From positions 1 through 9,368 of the forward strand of contig JAMDCE010000585.1 in the NCBI GenBank assembly GCA_023489135.1: a stretch of DNA of 9,368 nt, given 5' to 3'. Shown here in pieces: positions 1 to 6,034 of this stretch. The DNA is from Chloroflexota bacterium. GTDB taxonomy: Bacteria > Chloroflexota > Chloroflexia > JAMDCE01. The position numbers were made by a program, and so were the translations under genes. The notes under the pieces are model-generated. The model searched no databases. It was not told the DNA's origin and saw only the letters and a program-made list of their open reading frames with translations. Numbering within the stretch: the first letter of the stretch is position 1; every line of letters starts with the position of its first letter.

Positions 1-1
1 G

Positions 2-988
2 TACCGAGACGCGGCTCTCCGGACGTTTGACTATCTGCGCGCTGCGCTCTACGACGCCGAGCGAGGCGTCTTTTTCGGCAGCCAGGATGCCGACGAGCAT
101 TACTACTCATTGCCGATGGATGAGCGGGCGAAGATACGTCCTCCCTATGTGGATAAGACCATTTACACCAATTGGAATGCAACGATGGTCTCGGCCGCAC
201 TAGAGGCGGCGCGGATTCTGGGGGACCCGAGTTATCAAGACCTGGCCCTGAAGGCTCTGGACTTTCTATGGCGCGAGATGCACGACGACCAGACCGGCGC
301 AATGTTCCATTATATGTTCCATTATTACGATGGTTTGCCTCATCTGACTGGCCTTCTGGTCGACCAGGTCTATGTTGCCAGAGCGTTTCTCGACGCTCAC
401 GAAAGCACCGGGGAGAAAGACTACCTCGATCGAGCCATGGAGTTGGCCCAGTTCATCGAAACCCGGTTAAGGGACAAGGTCGCCGGTGGTTTCTTTGACC
501 TTCCCGAAGGGCACGAAAGACTTGGCGTTCTGGCCGAGCGGCACAAGTCTCTGCCTCAAAACGCGGTCGCCGCGGAGGTTTTTCTGCGGCTGTACTACCT
601 GACGGGAGCGGCCGAGTACGGCACCGCGGCCGAGGCCACCTTGCGTTGCTTTGCCGACGACTATCCACGGTTCCGGCTATTCGCGGCTACTTACGCCATG
701 GCGGTTCAGCGCTTCTTAAATTTTCCCACGCAGATAACCATCGTTAGCGGGGCCGGGGATAAACGGGCTAGAGAGCTCTTGGGCGCGGCTCTGGGGATCT
801 ATGACCCGACCAAGATCGTGCAGATGCTGGACCCGGCCACGGACCAGGAAAGGCTCGGTCAATTGGGCTATCCACCCATGCCAACGCCTTTGGCCTACGT
901 TTGCGTCGGCCGGACCTGCGCCAGACCGACGGATAAGCCGGGGGAGATTGGAGAGAGGGTGCGGCAACTGGTCTCACCCCAGGGGTAG
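2..988 (+). CDS. YyaL/DUF255 (SSP411-like) family protein, 3' part only
   Basis: The frame is open from base 2, so the true start lies upstream of the window. About 328 C-terminal residues are visible, ending at TAG 986-988. An apparent TTG start at 110 is internal. The family normally has an N-terminal thioredoxin-like domain followed by an alpha/alpha toroid resembling N-acylglucosamine 2-epimerases. Only the toroid part is here. Family-like landmarks are 'FFGSQDADEHYY' near the left edge, 'DKTIYTNWNATM', 'GGFFDLPEG', 'LPQNAVAAEVFLRL', 'ITIVSGAGD' and the closing 'AYVCVGRTCARP', a CxxxxC-P signature. The biochemical role of the family is poorly defined, so I assign no reaction. The gene converges on nagA with an 86-base gap in which I see no clear terminator. 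Residues 101-108 of the visible part carry a duplicated MFHY, described separately. Family call is firm; function is unknown. Confidence 0.85.
   Translation, partial: YRDAALRTFDYLRAALYDAERGVFFGSQDADEHYYSLPMDERAKIRPPYVDKTIYTNWNATMVSAALEAARILGDPSYQDLALKALDFLWREMHDDQTGAMFHYMFHYYDGLPHLTGLLVDQVYVARAFLDAHESTGEKDYLDRAMELAQFIETRLRDKVAGGFFDLPEGHERLGVLAERHKSLPQNAVAAEVFLRLYYLTGAAEYGTAAEATLRCFADDYPRFRLFAATYAMAVQRFLNFPTQITIVSGAGDKRARELLGAALGIYDPTKIVQMLDPATDQERLGQLGYPPMPTPLAYVCVGRTCARPTDKPGEIGERVRQLVSPQG
302..325 (+). repeat. Perfect 12-bp in-frame tandem duplication
   Basis: ATGTTCCATTAT occurs twice back to back, at 302-313 and 314-325. It encodes MFHYMFHY just before YDG. Family members, as I recall them, have a single 'HYYDG'-like stretch here, so one copy is probably an insertion of four residues that keeps the frame. 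Confidence 0.9.
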
Positions 989-1074
989 AGGCCTGATCAT
1001 CGTCGTCGCCTTACGCCGGACCAGCCCTGACCACGATCGCCTAACTGGTGAAGACGCACCTGCGCTGAGGCCAC

Positions 1075-2232
1075 CTAAAGGTCCCGGTGCACCACTTCTC
1101 CCCTCACCAGGCAACAGCGGCATTTGAAATCCTCATCGAAAACGGCGATGTCCGCTTCCAGTCCTTCTTTGAGACGACCGAGCTGGTGTTCGAGGCCCAG
1201 GACTCTGGCTGGAACAAGGGAGGCCGGGCGAATGGCCCGCTGCAGGGAAAGCTCCAAGGTCCTCACCAGAGTTCTCAGTCCGTTGTTCACCGTCGAGGCG
1301 CTTCCGGCTAGCTGGCCATCCGCCGTAGCAACTCTGTCCGTTTCAACCTCGACTTCCCGTCCGAGCCAGGAATAGTGGCCGGGTGGTAATCCAGCCAGGG
1401 GGCTGGCGTCGCTGACGAGCACCACTCCATCAACGCCTTTCATTCGTAAGATCAGGTCCAGGACCGCGGAATGCAGATGCTGCCCGTCGGCAATCACCTC
1501 GGTGGTGATTTCCTGAAAGTACAGCGCTGCGCCCGCCGTCCCCGGCTCGCGGTGGTGCAGCGGTCCCATGGCGTTGAAAGTATGAGTGGAGTAAGAAAGG
1601 CCGGCCTCCACCGCCTCCCGGACCTCTTCGAAGGTGGCCGAGGAGTGACCCACGGCAACGATGACGCCTTGCTCTCTCAGCTTCGGCAGGCAAGCCGTAG
1701 CCTGGCCCTCTTCCGGCGCCAGAGTTACTATCTTGACCTCACCCCCGGCCGCGGCGGTGAGGCGCTGGAATTCGCCATGGTCGAAGGGGCGAACGTAGGC
1801 GGCGTTCATAACTCCGGCCTGCCGTGGTGACAGGAACGGGCCCTCCATGTGGATGCCTAGAATTCGGGCGCCTGAAGGATTGCCTCTTTTAACGAGGGCT
1901 ATTTTCTGGAGGGCGCCGGAGAGTTCGTCGAGAGTGGCGGGCACAGTGGTGGGTAGAAACGACGTCACTCCATACCGAGGAAGCACCGCCGCGATACCGT
2001 CAACCTCTGCCGCCATCACGTCGAAGCCACTCAGGCCGTGAAGGTGCAGGTCGATCAGACCAGGCACCACGGCCAGCCCACGCACGTCTATTGTTTCGGC
2101 TTCTGAACTGGGTCTGACCTTATTACCTGGCCCGAGTCTGGTTATGCGCCCCTCCTCGACGACCAGCACACCCTCCCGGATCAAGCGATTCTCGGTGTAG
2201 ATATCGCCGCCGACGAGGTAAATCGTTGCCAA
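1075..2232 (-). CDS. nagA: N-acetylglucosamine-6-phosphate deacetylase (NagA)
   Basis: The 385-residue cytoplasmic protein has the usual NagA length. The family hydrolyses GlcNAc-6-phosphate to glucosamine-6-phosphate and acetate, in amino-sugar use and cell-wall recycling. Amidohydrolase motifs appear in order: DLHLHG (H63, H65), HMEGPF (E130, metal ligand), VAVGHSSA (H196), STHTFNAM (H217), ADGQHLH (H252, substrate-contact region) and VSDAS (D275, expected catalytic acid/base). LAGSAST (309-314) and DIAVFDEDF close the beta-sandwich part. E130, H196, H217 and D275 match the E. coli E131/H195/H216/D273 pattern as I recall it. The start is TTG at 2232-2230, supported by AAGGGGAG (2248-2241) eight bases upstream. 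No nagB or sugar PTS gene is adjacent. The upstream spacer is rich in repeats and shows no clear promoter. Confidence 0.93.
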   Translation of the reverse strand: MATIYLVGGDIYTENRLIREGVLVVEEGRITRLGPGNKVRPSSEAETIDVRGLAVVPGLIDLHLHGLSGFDVMAAEVDGIAAVLPRYGVTSFLPTTVPATLDELSGALQKIALVKRGNPSGARILGIHMEGPFLSPRQAGVMNAAYVRPFDHGEFQRLTAAAGGEVKIVTLAPEEGQATACLPKLREQGVIVAVGHSSATFEEVREAVEAGLSYSTHTFNAMGPLHHREPGTAGAALYFQEITTEVIADGQHLHSAVLDLILRMKGVDGVVLVSDASPLAGLPPGHYSWLGREVEVETDRVATADGQLAGSASTVNNGLRTLVRTLELSLQRAIRPASLVPARVLGLEHQLGRLKEGLEADIAVFDEDFKCRCCLVRGEVVHRDL

Positions 2233-2304
2233 TCTGTTGTCTCCCCTTACTGAGAGCTCTTCGGACGGACGGCAAAGAGATAGGGGCGAGGCATTCGCGA
2301 CTAC

Positions 2305-2326
2305 GGGTTAGGGATACGGGATCGGG
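2305..2326 (+). repeat. G-quadruplex-type motif, + strand, upstream of nagA
   Basis: Four GGG tracts lie at 2305-2307, 2311-2313, 2318-2320 and 2324-2326, with loops of 3, 4 and 3 bases. This satisfies the strict G3-N1-7 rule. The G-rich strand is opposite to nagA mRNA, and the motif lies about 73 bases upstream of the nagA start. Folding is inferred. Confidence 0.6.
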
Positions 2327-2335
2327 ATTGGACAC

Positions 2336-2436
2336 GTAGGGGCGGGTCTGCCGTATTTCAAGGGTTAATCCGTATGAAGAGTATACGACGGACGTGGGGG
2401 TTGAGGGTTGTTCCTGTTCGGGAGACCCGCCCCTAC
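2336..2436. repeat. Palindromic element with 14-bp terminal inverted repeats (REP/MITE-like)
   Basis: GTAGGGGCGGGTCT at 2336-2349 is the exact reverse complement of 2423-2436, enclosing 73 bases. Pairing stops at both ends of the arms. No target-site duplication is obvious and no ORF lies inside. A related half-copy, TAGGGGCGAGGCAT, lies at 2281-2294. Dispersed TAGGGGCG-type palindromes are, from memory, common between genes in Chloroflexota. Whether this one is mobile, a REP sequence or a structured RNA cannot be told from one copy. Confidence 0.65.
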
Positions 2437-2554
2437 CGCCTCCGAACCGTCCCGCAGGTTACGCCTTAGGGAACAGCCTTTACCGTGAGTGCAACTTGGG
2501 GCCGGTGTTGTCGGACGCTTTGCCTTTGCCTATGCTCTTAACCCCTGCTCTTAA

Positions 2555-2579
2555 CCCTTAACCCCTAACCCGTTTCCCC
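2555..2579 (-). repeat. G-quadruplex-type, telomere-like motif just after the protease stop codon
   Basis: On the minus strand four G-tracts of 3-4 bases lie at 2579-2576, 2571-2569, 2565-2562 and 2557-2555, with loops of 4, 3 and 4 bases. Another GGGG lies at 2545-2542. Units resemble GGGTTA and GGGTTAA. The motif begins two bases after the protease TAA (2584-2582), so it would be in the 3' untranslated mRNA. Folding is inferred. Confidence 0.6.
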
Positions 2580-2581
2580 TT

Positions 2582-4711
2582 TTATAGCCATCCGTTCTTG
2601 GAGGCGACTTCGAGGCCCAGGAGGCCCAGCGACACGCTGTACTCCGGGGGTAACTCCGGGTGGTACTCGAACCGGGCGCGCTCGAAGTATTGCACCGTCC
2701 TCCCATTCTCCGAAACCTCCTCGGAGATGGGGAAGCCGTAGATGGCCAGATCTCCACTCTGCCGCCAGTAGCGTAGGAAACCGCTGGAGAGAGAATGCCC
2801 CGTCTCCGGAAAAAACACACGATCGGCGCTGCTGGTGAAGCTCTGGACGGTGGAGAAGGTCCGATCTGTGGTGATCTGGCGGCCCAGCAAGCCCAGGGAG
2901 ACTTCAAAGGGTGTTCCAGCAAACTCCGGGTGATATTCGAACCGGGCTCGCTCAAAATACTGAGTGACGAAGCCATTCTCCTGAAACTCTTCTGAGATGG
3001 GTAGACCAAAGATCGGCAGACCACCGTTGGACTCCCAGTAAGCTTTGAATCCATAGGAAAGCGTGTGACTCGATTGGGGGAAATAGCGGCGGTCGACGTT
3101 GTCGGCGATGGGCGCGACTCGAGCGAAGGCCGGATTCACCGCCGGAGCAAAGGACAGATCAACTTGCTTCACATCGGTGGCCTCGCCGTTTACCGTCACG
3201 ATTTCGGGTCCGCTCACCAGATTGAAGCCCGCGGCCACGGCGGTAACCGTGTAGGTTCCGTCGGGCAGATGACTGAACTCAAAGCGCCCCTGAGCGTCTG
3301 GGCGCATCTGCGGTCCGGGTTGAAGCAAGACCACCACAGAATCCGGAGGCGCACCGTGTATCGTACCCAGTATCTTGGATTGCCCCGCTACGGGGTTGCC
3401 TGTCGAGCCCTGAGCGACAGTCAACACGGCTTTATAGGCGTTGACGCGTCCGAAACCGTAATGCTCATCCCAACCCGCCGGGCCCTGATCGTCGGACGTG
3501 GCCTCGATAATCTGCTTAATCTGGTTGTTGCTCAGATCTGGTTTGAGCGATAGGAGGAGACCGGCCAACCCGGCCACAAATGGCGCTGAAGCTGAAGTCC
3601 CGTTGGCCGAATCGTAGGTGAGTTCCCCAAAGTTCCAGAAGGTGCTAATAATACCTATGCCGGGGGCGACTACTCCCAGGTAAGGGCCGAAGGAGGAAAA
3701 TCCGGTGGACGCGTCGTTTCGACCTGTGGCCCCGACGGCCGTGACCTTTTCAAAAGCCGCGGGATAGTTTGGTTGTCCGTCGGGAGTGTTACCGGCGGCG
3801 GCCACCAGAAAGGAGCCTTTTCCATAGGCGTAGTTCACCGCGTCGGCCATGACTTGGGAAGCGATGGGCATGCCCGCGCTAACATTAATGATCCGGGCTC
3901 CCTGATCGGCCGCGTACCGGATGCCCCTGGCAAAAGCATCTACGGAACCGGCACCATCCTGGTTAAGGATCTTGACTGGAAGAATCCGCGCTCCCCAGGA
4001 GACCCCGCAAACGCCTAAGTGATTGTTACTATTTGCTGCGGCTATTCCGGCGGTGTATGTGCCGTGCCCGTTGTCGTCGGCTGCATCGGCGTCATCGTTC
4101 ACGAAGTCGTGACCTGGAAGGACTTTCCCGGCAAGATCAGGATGGTCGCGCGCCACACCGGTATCAAGGACGGCGATAGTGACATCGGCGCTGCCTGTAG
4201 TGATATCCCAGGCTCGATCCGCCTGAATTTGGGTGAGTCCCCACTGGAAGGATTGGAAGTAGGGGTCGTTGGGAACCAGAGTGGCCTGAAGACGATAGTT
4301 TGGCTCGGCGAATTCCACTTCATCGAGGCTCTGAAAACTCGTTGCTACTTCGGGGATGGGGGTTTCCGTGCCAAGGTGAAGCAAATAGGTGCTCGACCCT
4401 ATGTCAATGGATTCGACCGAAGTGACGCTGTAACGCACAAGCAGGGAAGTGAGCGCAACTGAGTCAGAGCCTACTTCTCCGGCTCCGGGGACGAACTGGT
4501 TACCTGGCTTCAGTTTAACCAGCAGTTGGCCTGGGACATACTCGACCTGGGGTGCGGCGGCCTGCACTGTAGAGGGAGAACTCGGAAGAGCGGCTGCGAG
4601 CAGGAACGCTATCAGCGAGAAAGCAAGCAGAAAGCGCCCGAGGAGGCCTAAGACGGTCCCTCGAGAATCCGACCTAGCCGCACTAGAGAAAAAAAAGCGA
4701 GACAGGAACAT
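2582..4711 (-). CDS. Secreted subtilisin-like (S8) serine protease with two C-terminal FERARFEYHPE modules
   Basis: The 709-residue exported endopeptidase starts with basic residues and a hydrophobic stretch (about 20-41), with likely signal cleavage near 'TVQAAA' (48-53). Residues 57-140 ('YVPGQLLVKLKPG' onward) look like a fervidolysin-type propeptide. The S8 domain spans about 150-432 and has every key residue: D183 (VLDTG), H216 (DNGHGT), oxyanion N308 (AAAGN) and S373 (NGTSASAP). Residues 446-520 ('ILGTIHG', 'GRFEFSHLPDGTYTVTAVAAGF') resemble a carboxypeptidase-regulatory beta domain. Two similar modules follow, beginning at 544 (FPQSSHTL) and 634 (FPETGHSL). Each has a YWxxxGxLxIxGxPISEE stretch, then QYFERARFEYHPE and SLGLLG. 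They faintly recall LGFP repeats and may anchor the enzyme to the cell surface or bind a substrate. The start is ATG at 4711-4709, preceded by AGGTGAGGA. A TATAAT promoter lies about 75 bases upstream. The substrate is unknown. Confidence 0.93.
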   Translation of the reverse strand: MFLSRFFFSSAARSDSRGTVLGLLGRFLLAFSLIAFLLAAALPSSPSTVQAAAPQVEYVPGQLLVKLKPGNQFVPGAGEVGSDSVALTSLLVRYSVTSVESIDIGSSTYLLHLGTETPIPEVATSFQSLDEVEFAEPNYRLQATLVPNDPYFQSFQWGLTQIQADRAWDITTGSADVTIAVLDTGVARDHPDLAGKVLPGHDFVNDDADAADDNGHGTYTAGIAAANSNNHLGVCGVSWGARILPVKILNQDGAGSVDAFARGIRYAADQGARIINVSAGMPIASQVMADAVNYAYGKGSFLVAAAGNTPDGQPNYPAAFEKVTAVGATGRNDASTGFSSFGPYLGVVAPGIGIISTFWNFGELTYDSANGTSASAPFVAGLAGLLLSLKPDLSNNQIKQIIEATSDDQGPAGWDEHYGFGRVNAYKAVLTVAQGSTGNPVAGQSKILGTIHGAPPDSVVVLLQPGPQMRPDAQGRFEFSHLPDGTYTVTAVAAGFNLVSGPEIVTVNGEATDVKQVDLSFAPAVNPAFARVAPIADNVDRRYFPQSSHTLSYGFKAYWESNGGLPIFGLPISEEFQENGFVTQYFERARFEYHPEFAGTPFEVSLGLLGRQITTDRTFSTVQSFTSSADRVFFPETGHSLSSGFLRYWRQSGDLAIYGFPISEEVSENGRTVQYFERARFEYHPELPPEYSVSLGLLGLEVASKNGWL

Positions 4712-4783
4712 TTCCTCACCTGACAGGGTCTTGATTCCGTCTCTGGCTTGAATTCGGTATGGGTGGAGAACCTACTACTTGGG

Positions 4784-4813
4784 ATTATATCACGCCGTTT
4801 CCAGGCAAGTAAA
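4784..4813 (-). promoter_or_regulatory. Sigma70-type promoter for the protease gene
   Basis: Reading the minus strand, TTTACT (4813-4808) and a perfect TATAAT (4789-4784) are 18 bases apart. Transcription would start near 4777, giving a leader of about 66 bases before the ATG at 4711. The -35 box sits directly beyond the terminator hairpin of the upstream gene. Confidence 0.6.
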
Positions 4814-4814
4814 G

Positions 4815-4851
4815 GGAGGAACCGAGCGCAATGTCTCAGCTCGGTTCCTCC
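4815..4851 (-). terminator. Hairpin terminator downstream of the Met/Gly-rich protein gene
   Basis: A perfect 13-bp stem pairs 4815-4827 (GGAGGAACCGAGC) with 4839-4851 around an 11-base loop. It starts 32 bases after the stop codon of the gene at 4884-5525. On the minus strand the hairpin is followed by CTTTACTT, a broken T-tract, so termination may be incomplete. On the + strand no T-tract follows, which supports the minus-strand assignment. Confidence 0.65.
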
Positions 4852-4883
4852 TATTCGAAGAGGCTTCTGGGGGTGGACGTTTT

Positions 4884-5525
4884 TTAGAAGGTATATCCGC
4901 CCATCATACCGCTACCCATCATGCCGCCGAAGGCGCCATTGCCCATCATACCTCCGCCGCCCGTCACGCCTCCACCCATCATACCGCCGAAGGCACCATT
5001 GCCCATCATACCTCCGCCCATCATGCCGCTCCAACCGTTCTCTCCATTGAGGAGCGGAGTCGTATCGTTGATGGCGGTTTTCACCCGATCGCGAAACTGC
5101 GATAGATAAGCGTCCGCTTGCTGTTGGGTCAAGTAGTTGTATTTGACCTGAAGATTCAACCTCTCCTTGACCGGATCCACAATCGCATTAATCAACTCGT
5201 CTTCGCTTACCCCCTTTGCCGTGGCGATTTGCACCAGGCTCTTACCGGCCTGACGCTGCGTCGTTATGTCCTGGGGGGTAGTTTTCAGCAGGTCGGCGAT
5301 CTTCAGCAAATCATAGCCCCCCATAGACATCCCGGCTCCGCCGTTCGTTGGCCCTCCCGTGCAGTACTGCCACATGTTCCCGTAAGGGTCTTGACTTGGA
5401 TTCTGGCCCTGGGGAGTCTGCCCCTGCGGAGTTTGGCTTTGGGCTAGGACGATCCCGGCCGTACCGACCAGCAAGACGAAAGCGGTGATAGCCCCTCCGA
5501 TTGCCAGCTTCATTTGCATTCTCAT
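4884..5525 (-). CDS. Exported small protein with helical domain and Gly/Met-rich tail; function unknown
   Basis: The 213-residue protein begins with MRMQMK and a hydrophobic signal stretch (7-28), with likely cleavage after 'IVLA' (A28). A Gln/Pro-rich linker with TPQGQ twice follows, then the only cysteine (C55). Residues about 71-155 form a predicted helical domain: 'YDLLKIADLLKTTPQDI', 'GKSLVQIATAKGVSEDELINAI', 'YLTQQQADAYLSQFRDRV'. I recall similar regions in exported actinobacterial and Chloroflexota proteins but know no function. The tail (about 161-210) has six MM pairs among glycines, with GGMMGNGAFGGMMG present twice, 20 residues apart. Paired methionines could bind Cu(I) or Ag(I), but this is inference. 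The start is ATG 5525-5523, chosen because GAGGAGGAGG lies six bases upstream. An upstream in-frame ATG (5543) leads straight into that ribosome site (ATG-AGG-AGG-AGG), and a further extension to 5672 is unsupported. Confidence 0.8.
   Translation of the reverse strand: MRMQMKLAIGGAITAFVLLVGTAGIVLAQSQTPQGQTPQGQNPSQDPYGNMWQYCTGGPTNGGAGMSMGGYDLLKIADLLKTTPQDITTQRQAGKSLVQIATAKGVSEDELINAIVDPVKERLNLQVKYNYLTQQQADAYLSQFRDRVKTAINDTTPLLNGENGWSGMMGGGMMGNGAFGGMMGGGVTGGGGMMGNGAFGGMMGSGMMGGYTF
4915..5018 (-). repeat. 60-bp-period duplication encoding the Met/Gly repeats
   Basis: Bases 4915-4958 recur at 4975-5018 with very few mismatches and an exact offset of 60. Each copy encodes GGMMGNGAFGGMMG on the minus strand. 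The near-identity at the DNA level suggests a fairly recent duplication or ongoing homogenisation. Confidence 0.85.
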
Positions 5526-5531
5526 ACTTTG

Positions 5532-5541
5532 CCTCCTCCTC
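5532..5541 (-). promoter_or_regulatory. Strong ribosome binding site that fixes the start at 5525
   Basis: GAGGAGGAGG on the minus strand lies six bases before ATG 5525-5523. The in-frame ATG at 5543-5541 overlaps the first base of this site and has no site of its own as good, so the downstream ATG is preferred. Confidence 0.75.
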
Positions 5542-5574
5542 ATAACTAGTTCCTCGGCTTTTAACTTCAGCCTA

Positions 5575-5606
5575 ATAGTAACCCCGGCGTGTGAAAAACT
5601 TGTGAA
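5575..5606 (-). promoter_or_regulatory. Direct-repeat operator and -10 box upstream of the Met/Gly-rich protein gene
   Basis: On the minus strand TTCACA occurs at 5606-5601 and again at 5595-5590, separated by five bases, an 11-bp period. TACTAT at 5580-5575 follows nine bases later and could be a -10 box. No good -35 is present. This layout is known from OmpR/PhoB-family activators, which bind direct repeats in place of a -35 element. Transcription would start about 45 bases before the ATG. The regulator is not identifiable, and the receiver encoded in this window has no DNA-binding domain. Confidence 0.45.
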
Positions 5607-5744
5607 GAATATATGGAGATTCGGTTGGCTTCTGGGGTATCCACAGCCTTCAGTTTCTTGAGGACCGTTCACTGGCCCGTCCAGGACTTCGCTTGGCCCT
5701 CTATTCGTTCGAAATCTAGGTTATGGGTAGGAGATACGGGTAAG

Positions 5745-5784
5745 ACTTGAACCTTGAAGCGTTTGAGCGTTTGAACGTGAGAAC
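5745..5784 (+). repeat. Five-unit degenerate 8-bp tandem array
   Basis: Successive octamers are ACTTGAAC, CTTGAAGC, GTTTGAGC, GTTTGAAC and GTGAGAAC. Units three and four differ at one base. It lies in gene-free DNA about 220-260 bases upstream of the start codon at 5525 and about 110-150 upstream of the tRNA promoter. Its role is unknown. Confidence 0.65.
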
Positions 5785-5896
5785 GTCGGCCGCCCGTGCC
5801 TCCAGTCGCTCTGTAAGGACTTCCGATTGGTGACGACTCGTCCACCGTATGCTCGACCCTCGATTTCCGGCATAGCCAACGCCAACGGACTTGAGG

Positions 5897-5926
5897 TTGA
5901 CGGCCTAGACACTGAAACGCTATAAT
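5897..5926 (+). promoter_or_regulatory. Near-consensus sigma70 promoter of tRNA-Tyr
   Basis: TTGACG (5897-5902) and a perfect TATAAT (5921-5926) are 18 bases apart. Transcription is expected near 5933, about 100 bases upstream of the mature tRNA, leaving a 5' leader for RNase P to remove. Confidence 0.75.
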
Positions 5927-6034
5927 TACTAATGTTGAACCGACGAAATTGCCAGACAAACTCCGGGAACGAGAGCCCGCGGATTCGCCGGAGCGGGTTA
6001 GCGATCTGGGTCCACCGTCGGGTTAGCAAAGTCA

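Larger units (their letters stand above)
2233..2581. other. Gene-free, repeat-rich spacer between nagA and the protease gene
   Basis: I see no credible gene in these 349 bases. The spacer holds three TAGGGGCG half-sites (2281-2288 and 2337-2344 forward, 2428-2435 inverted), a 101-bp element with inverted ends, a G-tract motif on the + strand and a C-tract (minus-strand G) motif beside the protease stop codon. A small hairpin, CGTAT (2371-2375) with ATACG (2383-2387), lies near the middle of the inverted-end element. No clear rho-independent terminator for the protease gene and no clear promoter for nagA were found. Confidence 0.75.
5526..6034. other. Spacer between divergent units (Met/Gly-rich gene and tRNA-Tyr)
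   Basis: No convincing gene is present. ORFs of about 100 codons on the minus strand run across the octamer array and the tRNA promoter. Contents: the ribosome site and operator-like repeat of the minus-strand gene, a G-rich stretch at 5720-5741 resembling the one at 2303-2320, the octamer array at 5745-5784, the tRNA promoter at 5897-5926, and a roughly 100-base leader with a CTCCGG/CCGGAG inverted repeat (5961-5966, 5988-5993). Confidence 0.65.

Noticed and set aside
989..1074. Bidirectional terminator between the convergent YyaL-family gene and nagA
   Set aside because: No stem longer than a few base pairs and no T-tract could be found in these 86 bases.
2281..2571. CRISPR array in the G/C-rich repeat spacer
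   Set aside because: Units are short, irregular and partly inverted, with no constant repeat and spacer lengths and no cas genes.
4019..4462. Plus-strand ORF of 147 codons opposite the protease
   Set aside because: It lies entirely antisense to the catalytic domain, whose motifs prove the minus-strand frame.
4748..5109. Plus-strand ORFs rich in His/Ser/Arg or Pro/Ile across the Met/Gly tail
   Set aside because: They are antisense shadows of the 60-bp repeats and have no ribosome site or recognisable domain.
5526..5672. 49-codon N-terminal extension of the Met/Gly-rich protein, starting at 5672
   Set aside because: It would put basic and hydrophobic leader residues before a good signal peptide, and it reads through the operator-like repeat and ribosome binding site. 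ATG 5525 has ideal spacing to GAGGAGGAGG.
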